From: Otis tarda | Taxonomy: Eukaryota; Chordata; Aves; Otidiformes; Otididae | DNA length: 64,000 bases | Assembly: GCA_026413225.1 (NCBI GenBank) | Contig: CM048552.1 | Span: 210,131,553 to 210,195,552, forward strand | Reading direction: 5' to 3' | Part shown: positions 35,338 through 50,200 of the stretch, one piece after another | How the letters are laid out: the number at the start of each line of letters is the position of its first letter | How positions within the stretch are numbered: position 1 is the first letter of the stretch | Translations under genes and position numbers: made by a program | The notes under the pieces: generated by a model | What the model saw: only the letters and a program-made list of their open reading frames with translations | What the model was told of the DNA's origin: nothing | Databases searched by the model: none

Positions 35338-38300
35338 ACGGGGATCGTAACCTCCACGAACTGTTGAACTCAAATAGTGGCGCTATGATTTTTCATAGAT
35401 ATAGGGCTACTTTACAGACAGGGCTAGGTTAAAAAGTATCAGCATTTTTATGTGAACAATTGGAAACATACAGTACTTGACTGTTCAGAATTTTAGTGCT
35501 GTGGACTAGATTTTAATCCAAGGTGAGGTACCCACTGGCTACAGTTGTCACTGTGAAAGTTCCGAGGCTCATGCTGGATTTGTATAAAAGTTTGATAGTT
35601 AAGACTTTCCTAATATTACCTAAAAAATATCTGCCAGCAGCAAAGACAGAATGAAGTCTGAGCAGGATAACGTTTAGCTGTATTGATGATAACAGCATCT
35701 TTCCTTTTCCTGTAGTCCCACTTCCCACAACTTTATGTTGTCCTAACACACATTCGTTGCTTGATGCCAATCCACTCTCTTCTCTGAGAAGGCCGGACTC
35801 TGTATAAAACCATCATATGTGAAAATATTGTTAAGGACTGTCTCATGTGCTAACAGCCAAATTAGTGCATAAATCCTAACAAAGACTTTCCAAATTAGCT
35901 GGCATGAGCCATTTTAAGCCCCTTGTCTATTTGAAACAGTACTGTCTCTTTAGGGATGATAGCTGTTCCAGTAGAGACAATTTTGCTTTGCAGTATAAAC
36001 TCATACTAGATTTTCTTTCGTCTGGGGAATACTTTGTAGCATATATATTTATGTACAAGTCCCTGTCCCATGGAATTTATACCCAAAATGTAGCATGCAT
36101 CTCATCCCTTTGAGGTGCCTGTTTCAGCTGTTTATGGGGAGAATCTAAATGACTGCCTTAGACTAAATACCTACTATAGGAAGATGGACTAAATACATCG
36201 GTTAATTTTAGTGCACTTACTTGGTTAATCATAATGCAGATACTTCTCCCTTTTTGGAGAGGGAAACAATCAAATCTTTTGCACTGGACTTTATATAATT
36301 TCTAATTAGTTATTTGGCTCAGATACTGATATGCATAACATTACGGGAACAATAGGCGCATGGCAGAACCAGAAAAAAAATAACAGAATTTTAAATTCCA
36401 CAATACAGAGTATGACAAAGCTGTGAACAAAAGAAAGCAGCAAGAAGAGGATGACTGTGAGCTGAGAATTGTAATATGTCTGTGATCCAAGAAATTATAC
36501 TGGTATTTAGGGCTGATGCAGCACAGAAGATATGAACAAAAACCTCAAGGTGATAAAAAAAGTCAGATTATTCTTGAACAGAGTCACGAAGATTATATAG
36601 CAGTGAGACAAAATAGATCAAGAAATGCTGATTAAAAAAAAAAAAGCTTGGTTCCTAAGGTTAGAGGAATTTTAATCATGGAGCATTTTAATTACACTGA
36701 TATTGATCAGTATCACAACTCTGAATACCCTTCCCCCACACAAACTCTGAACACTGTGCTCTTGAGGGAATGAGTCTGCTTATGCATGTTCTTGTACGGG
36801 CTGCAGAGCATGTGTCTGGTGGCCTTTTTGGCCTTTTAAGGCATCACAAGAAATGAGCCAACTATACAATTTACATTGTGAAGACTGGTTCTTCAGTGGG
36901 GTTAAAGAATCGAGGAAAGCTATGGTTCTTTTCTTCTGGAGTTCATAATCATTTTAATGTAGTTAAACATCCTTTGTATTATAGAAAACTGGTAGCATTG
37001 CTTAGTTGCCCATTGCTAATGATTGAATCTGGTGGGAAAACAGGTGATGCAGACGGTCATAAAGTTCTTACCCTAGTATGACTTACTGTAACTTACTGCT
37101 CATTCTCCTCCTCCTAAATTTGTTACATTGCAATAAGATTTCTAGCTACTCTTAAACCATTTCAAGGAGCGATGGGAAGAATCCAAAGCTTTCTCTTACT
37201 GAAAATAAATAACTATAATGATTTTGAAGATCTTAACGTACGAGTTAAAGCAACTGTAATAAAATTATATTTACTTGTGCTTACAGAAAAAAATACAATA
37301 GAACCCAAATTATGTAATAGCTACCATAGCCCGATTGCAGCAAAATAGAATCCCTTCTGCAAGGACTGAATGCATGATTCAAGTGGATGTTATCCTTGGT
37401 TTTCAGTGATGTAATTGGGAGAAAAAAATATACAGTATCATGCTGGATTACGGCAATACTTGAATTCACAAAGTTACACTTCAAAATCTGTTATATTAAG
37501 TAAGAACTTTGAAACAAGAGCTTTAAAAGTCGGGCTTTTTAATACTTTTTTTTAAATTAAAAGTGACAAGACCCTTGATTTTTGTAGGTCGTAACAGATT
37601 TATAGCAGGAACTCTTACTATTGTAGATGGAACTCATTTATTATGAAGGACTATTTAATAAGTAGGCTATTTAATACAGAAGTAAGACTAAACTCAACAG
37701 AGGTACAGATTTAGCAAAATGTTTAGACTTTAAACTTTTTTTTCAATCCCTCATTTTTTCTTGAAATAACTTGTTGGATTTGATCTGTAGGGTTTTGTCC
37801 AACCTAACTATAGGCACTTGGGTCTAGGTCTAGTCTGTTATTTTCTAAACATTGCATGTATTACTTTTTTCTCTATAACAGGTTCCAGTGTGAGAGTATC
37901 TTATTTGTTACTATCAGTAAGATCAATCTGTGGGGTTAAATAAGAAAAAAAAAACCAACAAAACATGAGAAAGGTTTACATCAGTGTACTAAAGAAAAAC
38001 AGAAAAATTGAGCATTTCAATAGACCTGTCCCTGCCTCAAAATTGTGTTTTGATGAATTAAGTGAATCTGAACAATATGAAACTAATTAATAAACTTTTG
38101 ACTAATGTCACAGAATACCAAGATGTTGAGAACCAGGAAGGCAATTGGAGATGATTTAAGCACAGTAGAAGGGCTGAATACCATTGATGTCATTATCTCA
38201 AAAAAATTCAGCAGCTGTTAAATGTAATTGGGGTTAAGGGACATCTCCTAACTCTGAAGAAATTATAAGAATTTTATTTTCCTTTTTTAAAATCTCACTA

Positions 38301-38767
38301 CAGGTCTTGGGTTTAGTCATTTGCGAATGATTCTGTGCTTTATTACCACAACATCAGCTTCAGTTTAAACACTATACATTCAGCTGTTTCTCTTGCTCTA
38401 TATTGCTTTTTAGCAGAAAGGGAAGACCTAAGAATTTAATTATTTTTTAATGTTAAAAAGCTCCATGTCAAAAATTTCTCTGACTCCAAGTTGTTTAATT
38501 TAGTGCCACAGGGGAACTAAGCTTATTCACAGTAGCTGATGGTCTGTATGATCTGGTGTAATAATATTCAGACTAAAAGGGACAAGATCTTTAAATGATT
38601 ACCAAAATAATTTACAGAAGGGACACACATATACCTATTCTGTTGTGATTAGAGAGATTAATTCCAGGGTTTCCGTCTGGATGGTTAGCCAAAATTCATT
38701 GTTAATCAAAGCTTTCTAATAAAAAGCCCCTAATGCAAACAAGTTAGTCAAAATATCAGCAGAAAGT
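35338..38767. other. No gene or repeat recognised
   Basis: About 3.4 kb of AT-rich sequence with short A runs (for example 36,632-36,643). Frames are at most 85 codons. Nothing assigned. Confidence 0.5.
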
Positions 38768-39160
38768 TACCCTTGAAGACAGGCTGAGAGAGTCAGGGCT
38801 GTTCAGCCTGGAGAAGAGGAGGCTCTGGGGAGACCTGATAGTGGTCTTCCAGTACCTCAAGGGTAGAGGCAGTTCAGTAGGGCCTGTTGTGATAGCACGA
38901 GGGGTAATGCTTTTAAAATAGAGGGAGGTAGATTTAGATTGGATATTAGGAAAAAATTTTTTACAATGAGGGTTATAGAACACTGGAACAGATTGACCAG
39001 AAAGGTGGTAGATGCCCCATCCCTGGAAACGTTCAAGGCCAGGCTGGATGAGGCTCTGAGCAACCTGATCTAGTCGGAGATGTCCCTGCTCCTTGTAGGG
39101 GGGTTGGACTAGATGATATTTGAAGGTCCCTTACAACCCTAACCATTCTATGATTCTATG
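38768..39160 (+). mobile_element. CR1 LINE 3' end
   Basis: Begins at the end of ORF2 ('ccttgaagacaggctgagag', 'ctgttcagcctggagaagag') and continues through 'cagtacctcaagggtagagg', 'ttttttacaatgagggttat' and 'cttacaaccctaaccattc' to ATTCTATG units. It is about 393 bp in sense. The ORF2 frame is broken on the sense strand. Confidence 0.95.
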
Positions 39161-41169
39161 AAGATGCATGTGCCTAAAGACTCTCTTCTACAGAAAAAAA
39201 AAAGAAAAAGTATATTAATAGTACACTTCACTCCAGTGAGTAATGCAGATGTACTTCACAGGTTTTAAGGAGACTCCAATGAATCGGTGAGCAAGGGTAG
39301 AGAACATATGGAAGTCAGAGTTAACACAAAATTTAAAAAATGTACTCATTAAGTCAAACAACCTGATGGGATTGCCTTCCTGCTTCATCTATATTTCAGC
39401 AGGTCATATGCTGGTTCTGTACCACTGGAAGGCAGACTCTGTCGCGAAAGTCTGTGCAGCAAAGAAATATCTGGAAGATGTGAGCCTGAGTAAGTGCAGG
39501 ATTAGATCAGCTGTAGAATTTTACAAACTTTCTCTCTCATTAACATGTGGAACTTCTTCACTATGTTCTTCCAGGCCATCCTGAAGTAGAAGTTTTAGAT
39601 TATTATTGATATTGTTAGGCTAAGCCTTTTTCTCAAAACTCGTAATGCTGCCTATCTATACACCTCATGGCCACTAGTGTGCTTTCACTGCACTTTTAGT
39701 ATTTTCTCTGGGTGATTAATACATATTTTTTTTTTTAAATCACAGAATTGCATAACATCCGTTTCAATAATCAAATATTTCTGCCTTTCTGGTGACTGTA
39801 TTGTAAAGATCCCCACAGACAAAGCTGACGATTCACATATTTTCACAGTTTTACAGTTATTTCAAATGCAGAATTTAACATTTTTAAAATAAGTTAATTT
39901 TAGAGATGAATAAAATTGGAAGAGTGACAACTATTTTTTTTTTAATAGTCTTGTTTACATTCAGAAAGATTGTTACTGATTAGTAACAATATAGAAAGCT
40001 GTACAATTGAATTAGAGTTGTAATATGTTAGGATGATTGTCATACTCTGTCATCAGAAGATTACAGGTAACATCTAGTGATGGCTGCTTCTAGCTTTACT
40101 CCTTGGACAGGTCAGGTTGCTTTCAACTTGTGCTGTAACTTGGTCAGAGAGAGCTGAGACTCTTGAATAGCACCAGTGAATCTCCAAGCTGGGCACAACA
40201 TCTAAGTGGTACTGTGGAGACCTGTAACAAATATCAATGATTGTATCTAAGAGCTACATGTCTTTTAGCCTTGAAAATTCAGTGGCACTTATTGTACAAG
40301 AGAAATATTTTGAGTAGGAGAAGGAATACAAACCTACGCGACAGTTTTTTATCAAGCCTTGCAAAGGAAAAGGTGCTCATTAAGTCAGATGATCACATTT
40401 GCCATTTCAGAGGAAAGGGAATTAGGAAGAGAGGACACCTCATCATTCAGTGAAAATAGAAGTGTCATCTGCATATAAATGCATAAAGCTTTCCACTGCC
40501 ATCAGCAGAGTTTATAATAAGGAGAAAAGTACAGTAAGAGATGTAATACTGACTGGCGATACAGAAAATCAAATGGGTTTGGGGAAAAAGTTGTCTCTGA
40601 GTAGAGGTCTGCAGGATGAGTGCATCTGTGGGGACGGGAAAGGAGAGAAACTGAACTGGGACAAAAAATGAGAATCAGGTTAGGACATCACATTGAGAGG
40701 CAGTGAGAATGAAAGCTTAAGTACTCTTCTATTTTATTTACATATTTTTGTTACATGTTAGAGGAGATGACATTTTCCTTTAGAGGGATGATTGTGGAAG
40801 CAATAACACAGGTCACTGAATGGGAAAAGTCAGCAAAAGAGTTTGCTACTAATGTTTCACCATGAACAGTGATGGATCTGCTCTCTGAGTTGGGCCAACT
40901 GAACGGAGCGTGCAGTGCTGGTGGCTGTGCCTCCTGGTGCCACTCTTTGCAGAAGGGTCAAGCAGCTCCACAAGGAAACAACCATTTAGGGAATTGTGAG
41001 ATTCTAAATCAACAGCCATCTTGGAGAGAGGAACAAGGATTCATTTCACTTTTCACTCACCAGCAGAAAACCCTGGAAAATCTTTTCATCATTTCCAATG
41101 TGATTTAACCATTAATTTCTGAGGGAGGATGGGGTGGGACAATGCAGAACTTGAATCCATTTCCTGAGA
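39161..41169. other. No gene or repeat recognised
   Basis: Unassigned sequence. Frames of 70-80 codons at 40,241-41,108 lie in different phases and have no features. Confidence 0.5.
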
Positions 41170-41234
41170 CTTGTATGAACTTGGAGAAGTTATTTGCTCT
41201 CTGTGAACTGATTTCCTTGTTGTCAAGGGGAGAT
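41170..41234 (+). mobile_element. Possible MIR-like SINE relic
   Basis: 'ttgtatgaacttggagaagt' then 'tatttgctctctgtgaactg' and 'atttccttgttgtcaagggg' parallels the MIR segment TGTGACCTTGGGCAAGTTAC..CTCTGTG..CTCAGTTTCC..CATCTGTAAAATGGGG. It is much decayed, and the weakest of the three MIR-like calls. Confidence 0.4.
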
Positions 41235-44200
41235 ATGTGTCCTTCACTTTATATGAGTCCTTTACTTCGTTAGTGAGCTTCTTGGTACATAAACATTCTC
41301 AGAGGTGTTGCTCATAGCTTTGACATAGCTGGGTCATTTACATACACACATTGGTGAGACAAGAACAGTCTTAAATAAGTTGAGCTAAAAGACTTAGAAG
41401 TCAAGCTGATGACACAGACTCCTCCTTTCTCTCAAAAGCAACAGAAATGTGGATTAATGTAGCACGTTAATCAGAGACTTAAAATCCCTTACTGCATTTG
41501 ATGGCATGGTCAGTTTTTGCTAAGTAAAACTTGCTCTAACCAAGTAAAGAAGTTTCTGGGAGGGAAAAAACTGCACTGCCTGTGCGCTCAGGTTTGGATT
41601 TAGGAAGGAAGGCAGGCAAGATGGATATCATAGGAGGAAAGATTTAAAAGCTGAGTTAGATTTTATTTTTTTGAGAAATAGCAGAGCATTAGGAGAAGAT
41701 CATGACAAAAGTGAGCCAGAGAGGGTTAGTAAGATTGCTGGAGGACACCGGGATATTATTCTGAAAGGACAAGAAGCACTCCATTCCCTGATCACTTTAA
41801 GTGAAGTCTGTGTTTGGCTTAAGATTTATATAATTAAAATTAAAAAAAAAAGAAAAACCAACCAAAACCTCTAGTGTCTATAGGTTGATTCAATTTATCC
41901 AATGGCTTTGAACTTTCAGGTTGCAGAGGTTTACATTTTCAAAGCTTTCTGTTCTACTATGTAGATTGTTGTCTTTCATTGCTTAAGAGTTTTTAATATC
42001 TTCTTAATTCTAGAGCTGGAACTTAAAATACTGAATAGCACTGAAATTGGCACACTGAAATGAGAGAGAGAATCATCATGGAGGTAGATCTTACACTCAA
42101 GCTTAGCAGCTTTGAGGGATGTCTGACATTTGCTTACAGAGTCCTAGATTGCACAGGATTTATGTTCTTTGCTTCTCTTTGACCCTTCTCCACAGATGGG
42201 ATACAGAAATAGAAGCTGTGCTTGGAATATAATTTCCTGCAGAGCTTTTCCCACTTCTTAAGGGTTTCCTTCTTCTACTGTGGGAGGATTAGTTCTTTTT
42301 TTTTTCTAAACATATATAAGACAGGGCAAACTCAAAATAATTTCACATCCAAGAGTATGCATATCACTGTTTTGCAGTTACATTTGCATTACATTTCTGG
42401 CAATAGTCATGAGTAACTGGCACCAGCTATGACTCATTATTCATTCTTCGAAGGACTTGGCATATCAGCAAGAGGCAAAAAAACTCCATTCAATTTCATA
42501 TTGTTTCTTCCGACAGGCAGATACACCATGAGCAGTTTTGCTGGAGGAATCAGTTGGGGAGTGGAAAAGGAATGTAAAGTCTGGAAATCCCAGAAAGGGG
42601 CATATTTCTGTAGCAATTTAACTCATACAAAGAAAATGGCTATCATCAAAAGGACTACAAATGACAATGTTTACCCAGCTCGTTCAGATAGAAGTCAGAC
42701 AGCTGGTAACTGCACTGACCAGTAATCACCACTGTAATGGAGCCACTTCTGGTGAGTGACAAAACAGCACTGTGACAGAGAAGAGAGGGATAAAGGGAAT
42801 GATTTTACAGATTAGATGAAAAATAAGTGATGCATGATAGGAAGTGAATGTGGGTATTATAGCCAAAGTCTCAGAGATGCTGGTGATTTTTCCTTCTTGA
42901 TATTCTCTATTCTTATACCTCTTGCTTCATATTCTGGGAGCTTCTTTTGAGCAGACTTTCAGTGAAGAAATGAGATACCTCTCATTCTTATTAAATACAG
43001 CAATAAGTCCTGGTTCTTCATTATCATAAGCCTGTCACACATTGCCAGGAGCAGTGAGGACTTTCTTGCTCCTCCCCTTTGACATCACCTAAAGGCTCTG
43101 TAAGCATTGGTGGGCTGTGCCTTCATAGCCATATTTTGTATTCATCAACCTTCACTGACAGTGTTATTGACACATACCTTTGTGACATCATGAGTAACTA
43201 AACTAATAGTAGCAAACGGGTCACTTAATTTACAAATGCAGAGAATAACCCCCCTTCCTTTTCAAATGATACTAATACAGACAAAGACAGGCAGAGTAAT
43301 TTATCAGCCATTTCTCCTTAATTCAAGACATCTTCAGCGATAAATGCTTGGTTGATTAAATGGGACAGTCATTCATATTAACTATGGCAGATAAGACTAT
43401 CAACACTCAGTTGAACATTTGAAACTTTAGGAAGCAGTTCTGTAAAAGGAATCTTTAAAGGAGTTTCTGTCACAGACAGCTCTGTAAAGTGGGGTTGGCT
43501 GGCCTTTCTCTTGCCAGATATCAAAATCCTCCTTTAATCCAAGACCCACTGGTTCAAGAGGAGGAGGTGAGCCCTGCTGGTCCTTCAGCAGAGAGCAGAG
43601 AAGCCTGCAGATCATCCTGTCAGAAACAGCTATCCAGGGCAGTGTTCAAGTAGAGGACTGCATGCCCTTGAGATCTTCACTTTTGCAGAGCAAGGTAAGA
43701 GAACCACAGGTGGCAAACTGCATTAAAAGATCTTAGAGCCACTCATTTCAAAGTCAGAACTGCTTTTGCAAGTACAACCTCAATTCAGTGCTGCATGCAC
43801 ATATTTTAAAATTGATTTTAGCATCACAGAATTCCACATAATTTCCCACCTGGACCCTTGTCTTACTTCCAGAAAAATGAGATGCAGGTAGTCACCTAGC
43901 ATATAACAACTCAGCCCTAGCAGTTGAAGTTCAACAAGGTCAGAATCACCTGGAAGTGGGACCTTATTATGGGAAATACGAGATAACTGTAGTATAAGAA
44001 AGGCCCACCTACAGCTATTAAAAATACACGGAATGTTGTCTGCCTCCAGAACATTGCCACTGATGTTTTCAATTACACTGATGTGAGTTTTAATCAGATT
44101 GAAATATGTCTGCATAATTAGCTATAGGGACATTTGACTGATGTAGCAACATCAGCAGAGAAGAAAAAAAACCAGCCATAATATCTATAATGCTATGATA

Positions 44201-47200
44201 ATGAACAATTAGAAACAGCAATGTGTTATCTGCATTCTAATTGCTTTTTGTAGTGCTCAAAGAGGTTTGATCGGGGGTGTGGTTTTTGCTTAGATTCTTA
44301 CCCAAAGCCCATTTAAAATAATAGAAAATTTTATGCTAGCTTTTGTGGGCTTTGGGTGACGTCCTTCTCGGGTGCAGAAAAGCAAGAGTATAGAAACCAT
44401 GGTTGGAATTGCAATATCTTCAGAGTAAGAGTAAATCAGAAACCTCTTTCCTATGTCTGTGATGGAAATTCATTCCACGTTCTAGCTGATCCATACTGTT
44501 CTGAGGCATGGCATGTATGGAAGATCCTGCACGTGTTGTGCTGTGCTGATGTTTCTGTGTTAGCGTCATCTTCGTCTGTTTGGCAGAGGCATTTTGTAAA
44601 ATGAAGCCAGTTCTTCACCGAAAACATTATGGAGGCAAGAGTTTGTAGGATCTTCAGTTAGCTTCAACTTAGTTCAACCTGAAAAGGAGGGTTACATGCC
44701 CTCTAAGCAGATGTTGAGGAAAGGAATGAGCTCAAACACTAAGCCCTCTAATCTGTCATTGGCAAAAGTTATGATAACCTTATAGCATAGACAACCCCTA
44801 TGGATATACCAGATGGTGAGATAAGAGGGAACAAATTGCTCGCTGGAGAAGGTGGTCCTATCATGTAGTTTATTGCCAGGCCCAATCCCAGCATAGGCCC
44901 TGTGAAACATAATTTCTAGAGGTAGCAGATGAAGTTGTGGTTTTAGCTCCTGTTGGGATAACAGGTGTGCAGACTGTATAGGAACAAAAGGACTCTTCAA
45001 ATTGCTGCAGCGAGAGCTGCCTGAATTCCCTGGAAAGAAAAATCCTGACTTTCTTTGAGCAGATTCAGGACGTGAGGCAGATCCAGAGAACTTTCCTCAA
45101 GAACCTCTCTCAAGAGGTGTCTTGGGTTACTTCAGTCAAATATGTTGCAATTTGTTTTGTCTATAGTTGTTCATTGCTGCCTATTCATTGACACTATCTA
45201 GATTCTGGCTCTGTAAAACATACATTTTGTTGGTTTTTTGTTTTTTTTTTTTCTCATTACAGGTGAATGATTTTTGGCAAAAGTCAATAACATCGTGAAT
45301 TAACTGCTGGAATGAGGTATTGATCACCTTTTTCCGGTAGGAATTGTTGAACATTTTTCTCTGTTAGCATATTAAACTTAATGTGGCAATTAAGCTTCCT
45401 TGAGTTGGAATTACCAGCGTTTTAAAAATACCTCCTTATCTTTATTGTGAAGAATTCTGAGTATCCAAACTTCTCTGGTTTTATATTTCATCTACGCTCA
45501 GGTCAATTTGTTAGCTGACAGAAATCCATCCAGATAAAATATTGGCATCTCTTTGTATACTCCAGGCCTATTCAACCAACTCACTCTATTATCCCAATTT
45601 GTAAAGCTGGCCAGCTAAGTGTGTCATCTGTATTACAGTGACACATCCTATAATCAGTAGAAAGTAAAACAAATCTCCTGTAACATAGCAGCTCAGTCAT
45701 CCTGCTGCAAGAAACAAAACGAATGTATGTACCATTTTTCCTTACTTGTTTGTGGTGGATAATTGTTTATTTGTAGTTTAATTTCTCCATTGCATATGTT
45801 AGGATGTGATAAGTAGTAAGAATAGCTGTATTGAGTTGATTGCCTCTTTTAATTAAACTTTGGGTTTTGGGGACCTGTATGATGAGTTTTTAATTTTGTG
45901 AAGTATGTGGGAGGAGGAAAGTATCAATAATCGTTGGAACAATGAATTAGCTAAATGCCTTCAATCTCAATAGAATGCACATGGGGATAAAAGCAAAGTA
46001 GACTCAGAATAACAACTCCAGAGGAGATTGTCCATTGCAGTCAGGGATGACAGAGGCCACTAGACCTTACTTTGCCAAGGTCATATCTATATTCCATAAC
46101 TAACAAAGGTATCCATTGTAAGGTCTTAACATTCAGAGTTGCCTTGTCCTTGAGCAAACATTCTCACAAGAAACCTACTCCTGTCCTACAGTATCTGCAT
46201 TGTATCTGCCTTCTCCAGAGTGTTCATGTGTGTCTGTGTGTGTGAATACAGATGCATGTGCAACAGTTTGTTGTGATGAGCGATATTAGGATCCTTTCTT
46301 CCTCAGGTATCCAACATTTCTCACTTTTAAAGAGGAACTGTGAGAAGGAACTAGAGATCTATCTGTATTCAGTGATTTTTGCTTACCTCCTCATTCCAAA
46401 GTGGACAGTTTACAAAATGAGATTACAGCAGAGTTTGGGTCTGGATTGGATTATACAGTCAAACTTGTGACTTCAAGCAAGTGCTCAGGTGTTTCTGTAG
46501 AGATCGTGGAGGAAAACAGACTGTAAGTCAAGATGTTAGATTGATAACACAGTCTCCATGAGGGACTACCTACTCATGCAATAGCTTTGTCTTTAGATCA
46601 CTTCCTGGAAAGAAGTGTCAATTTTAGGCACTCTGTGGCAAGAGAACTTCTGAGCTGAAGGAAATCTTAATAGGGATTTTTCTGTGACCAATTTGAATAT
46701 AAAGGCCTCTATGGTTAACGAGACTTTTGAAATGCCTTAGTATCTCTACAATGCATATGACAGTGTCACGAATTTAGTTGTGAGTATTATTCAGGAGAGA
46801 CGTTTTTGTGTTATATTTTCCCCTTCTCTCACTATAAAGTGCTGCAAAGTACTTCCAGTAAATGATGTTAGAATAAAACGATGTCTAAATCTTAGTTAAT
46901 GACCCCTTTCAATACTGAGAAGAACATGTATTTTTTCACAGTTTTCAAAATATATTCAAAATAACTGTCAGTGACCTAAAGCCTCATGGCTTTGAATTCG
47001 TTTCTGATCACCTTGGGAAAGCGTTTTTGTTAATAGAAACTTGTGAATCAAGTTTTGAAGTCCTTCTAGCTCCATCTGGATAATAGAAACAGATCTGGGT
47101 CTATTACAGATGTGATGGCAGGTTAGCTTTACTATAAAATAATAGAAGGAAATAACACATAAAGAGAATTAGAAATACTTGGTCGCCATTAAGTATCAGC

Positions 47201-50200
47201 CATGATATTTCACAGACTCAGTAATTGCTAATATAATGTTAACTGCCACATAACTTCAAATATCAGGTAAATAATTAATTCTATTGAAATTTCAATTGAA
47301 ATTTCCGAATTACAGTTTACTTGAAAAATAGGCTATCTATTAGAGCTGAACAGAATGTAATAGAATCATACATTGTCATTGGTGACTCTTAATGGATGTG
47401 TGTGGACTCTCAAAAATCATATTAATAAATTATTTCTATATTTTATTAATGATATTAAAATACTCAGGATATTTTATTAATCATATTATTAATAGTACTA
47501 CTCCAGACTTTCAAAATTATGAGATGTATTAAAAAGGAAATGACTATTAATTGTGGGCAAAATATAATGACATTTTTTAATTGAGAGATTTACAGAGTGC
47601 ATGCATGTGATCTCAAATAATGCTTTACTAATTAATACTCTTTCATATAATTTTAATATCAGATGTGTGAATACTTGATAGTGATATGTATCATTACTTT
47701 GAATTCTGAACTTATTCTGATTTTGTTTGTGTTTACTGAGCATTTTTCCTCCCACTGCTCATGAAAATGGTTGTAAATATATTATTTATCTATTTGGTGA
47801 ATAGCTGCTGTTGCTGTTTATAGTCATGTTTGCATATGAATTTGGGCATTGATGAAAATGTGATATCTTACACTTGTTATCCTTTACTGAAAATTATAAC
47901 CAAATGGTGTGGAGCAGAAAAAAGCCATAAAAATCTCTGTGTGATTTGAATGACCAGCTGTACAGCAAAAGACTCCTGGCTTTACTGGAGTTTGACCGGT
48001 GTTCCGATCTTGTGCTGGAGAACTGTCAATTTTATGCAGAAAAAATGAGTGTAGAGCCAGAGAACTGTTTGTGAAGAACAGTTGAACTAATGAAAGAAGA
48101 AATAAAAATACAGTCAGGAATCATTGTCCAACAAAAAAGAAGGGCTAATTAATTGGGTTAATTGATTTTATCAGCTTTATTGAGCAGGATTTATGACAAA
48201 GGAGTGATAAAGTATTTGCACCCATCCAGGTGATCAATGTATTGCTTATGCACTGAACCATTTGGAAACTTTGAAGTATATGCCAGTGTTCAGAGAATTT
48301 AATATTCTCTAAATCTTCTAAAACCCTGGCATTCCTTTTAGAGTTTCATCCAGTATTTGACAAAAAAAAATGTTTAAATCTCTCTTTTGGTGGTCACAGG
48401 ACAATAATTTCATTACTATTTCCATGAAATGATACAGCCATAACATTTGTTCTGTGTTTCCATCAGCACCGTCCACACCTGACCTCTGACTCCTCAATTT
48501 TTCCTTAATTGGGATCAAAATAATTTCAGAAGCATGTCTGTTTTTTTTGGGCCAATAAAAATGTAGTTGAACTTTCTGAAACAACAACAGCCTGGCCAAG
48601 AATGTAGGGAGAAGAGCTTCCACAGGGCTGGGAAATGATGACTGCAAACTTGCCTAAATATTTATAAACAATTTCTCTGAAGAAGTACTAGACCATGCAA
48701 AATAATTACTTTTAAGAATTTTCAAGACTTCTCTCAAAGCTATTGCACTCTTGAAAAATTTTATAGTTCAAGACTATAAGCTATGGAACAATCAGTTTCC
48801 ATATCCAGGTTTTCAGGGAACTCTAGCTTCCTGTCTCCATGGATTCCATTCTTGAAAGGCATTTGCTTTCAGTCCTGGCTGGAAGAACACACTTATCCTC
48901 AGCTGTACACTCAGATCCTCAACAGCACTTAAGGTTCTGCTTTCTACTGACATCATCAGATCTTGGGTAGGTTTCCAAGTGTGTAACAACCGAGACAGAG
49001 CTTGAGGAGTTAGCCCTTTACAGATAACATAGGAAACAACTGTTGTGAAAAGCATGTACAAAAACTAATAGCCACAGAAAATTTTACTTTTCATATTCTA
49101 TGTTAAACAGCAGGACTGCTTGCTTGGTATGGTTACTTATGCTGTCCCAGAGATGTGCAACAGCTACAGACAAGGGTTAGTTATATTTTTTTTAAGTGCT
49201 TCATTTTACTGGGATGGCACAGACAACCTGCAGGTGATCTCCACACCGCTGGATGATGCTAGGAATCTGTAAAGAGCTGTGGGAAAGAGTTCTATGTCAG
49301 GGTGTTTCCAAGCCAGTGGTTATTGAAATAAGTTTTAATTTGATGCTTTTAGCAGTCTGGCGGCCTGTGTAGACCCTGGTAATGTCAATAGCTCAGGATC
49401 TATATGTAAAGAATAGATTGTGGAATGATTGATAAAATCTGGTTTAATACTAATCTTGTGTTACTTGATGAAGGAGCTCGTGCTCGCTTCCTTAGGCACA
49501 AAACTTATTTTAAATGGGATAGAGAGTTCAAAATGCCTTCTAAGATTATACTTAGGTTTTACTACCTCTTTGTCCCAGTTCCCCATGTACAAAGTGGGGA
49601 GAAAAAAGGACTCTTTCTATTAAAGCCACCTGGAGTGTATGTTAATTTTGGAAAGCACCACCCTCTTTGTGATTTGTGAAGTGCCTACAAAAATATGGGC
49701 TTGTGGCATGTAGGGATATCACCAAGGAATTTGAATAATAAGATTTTCTAAAAGCCAGAAGAGAATAATCCAGAAAAACTGTCCAGGGATAAAGAGAAAG
49801 ACGGTATTTTCCTCAGCTGAAGGTAAGCCAATTCAGGGAAGCACAAAGCAAAAAGTCTCACTGTAGTGTAACAATATGAAAATTGGGAAGAAAAAAAAGC
49901 CCTTCAAAATAAAGATCTTTGCATGGAAATACTGCAAAAAGGAGATTTAACAAGAGTGTTTAAAGCACTACTATAAATAATAATATAATTTCCTATTTTT
50001 TCTTGAGAGTGTTATAGCCACTGATTATTTTAATAATTATGAAAGATGCCTCTTTAGTAGAGCTAATGGCTTTGTAAGGAAAGTATTGTTGTGCTAATAA
50101 ATAGATGTAACATCACTAATCCAAAGCCATAAGAAAAGATTCTTTAAATTCCCACAGTTCTAGTAAAGACTTAAAGAACCTATAAACATTGTGATTGTAG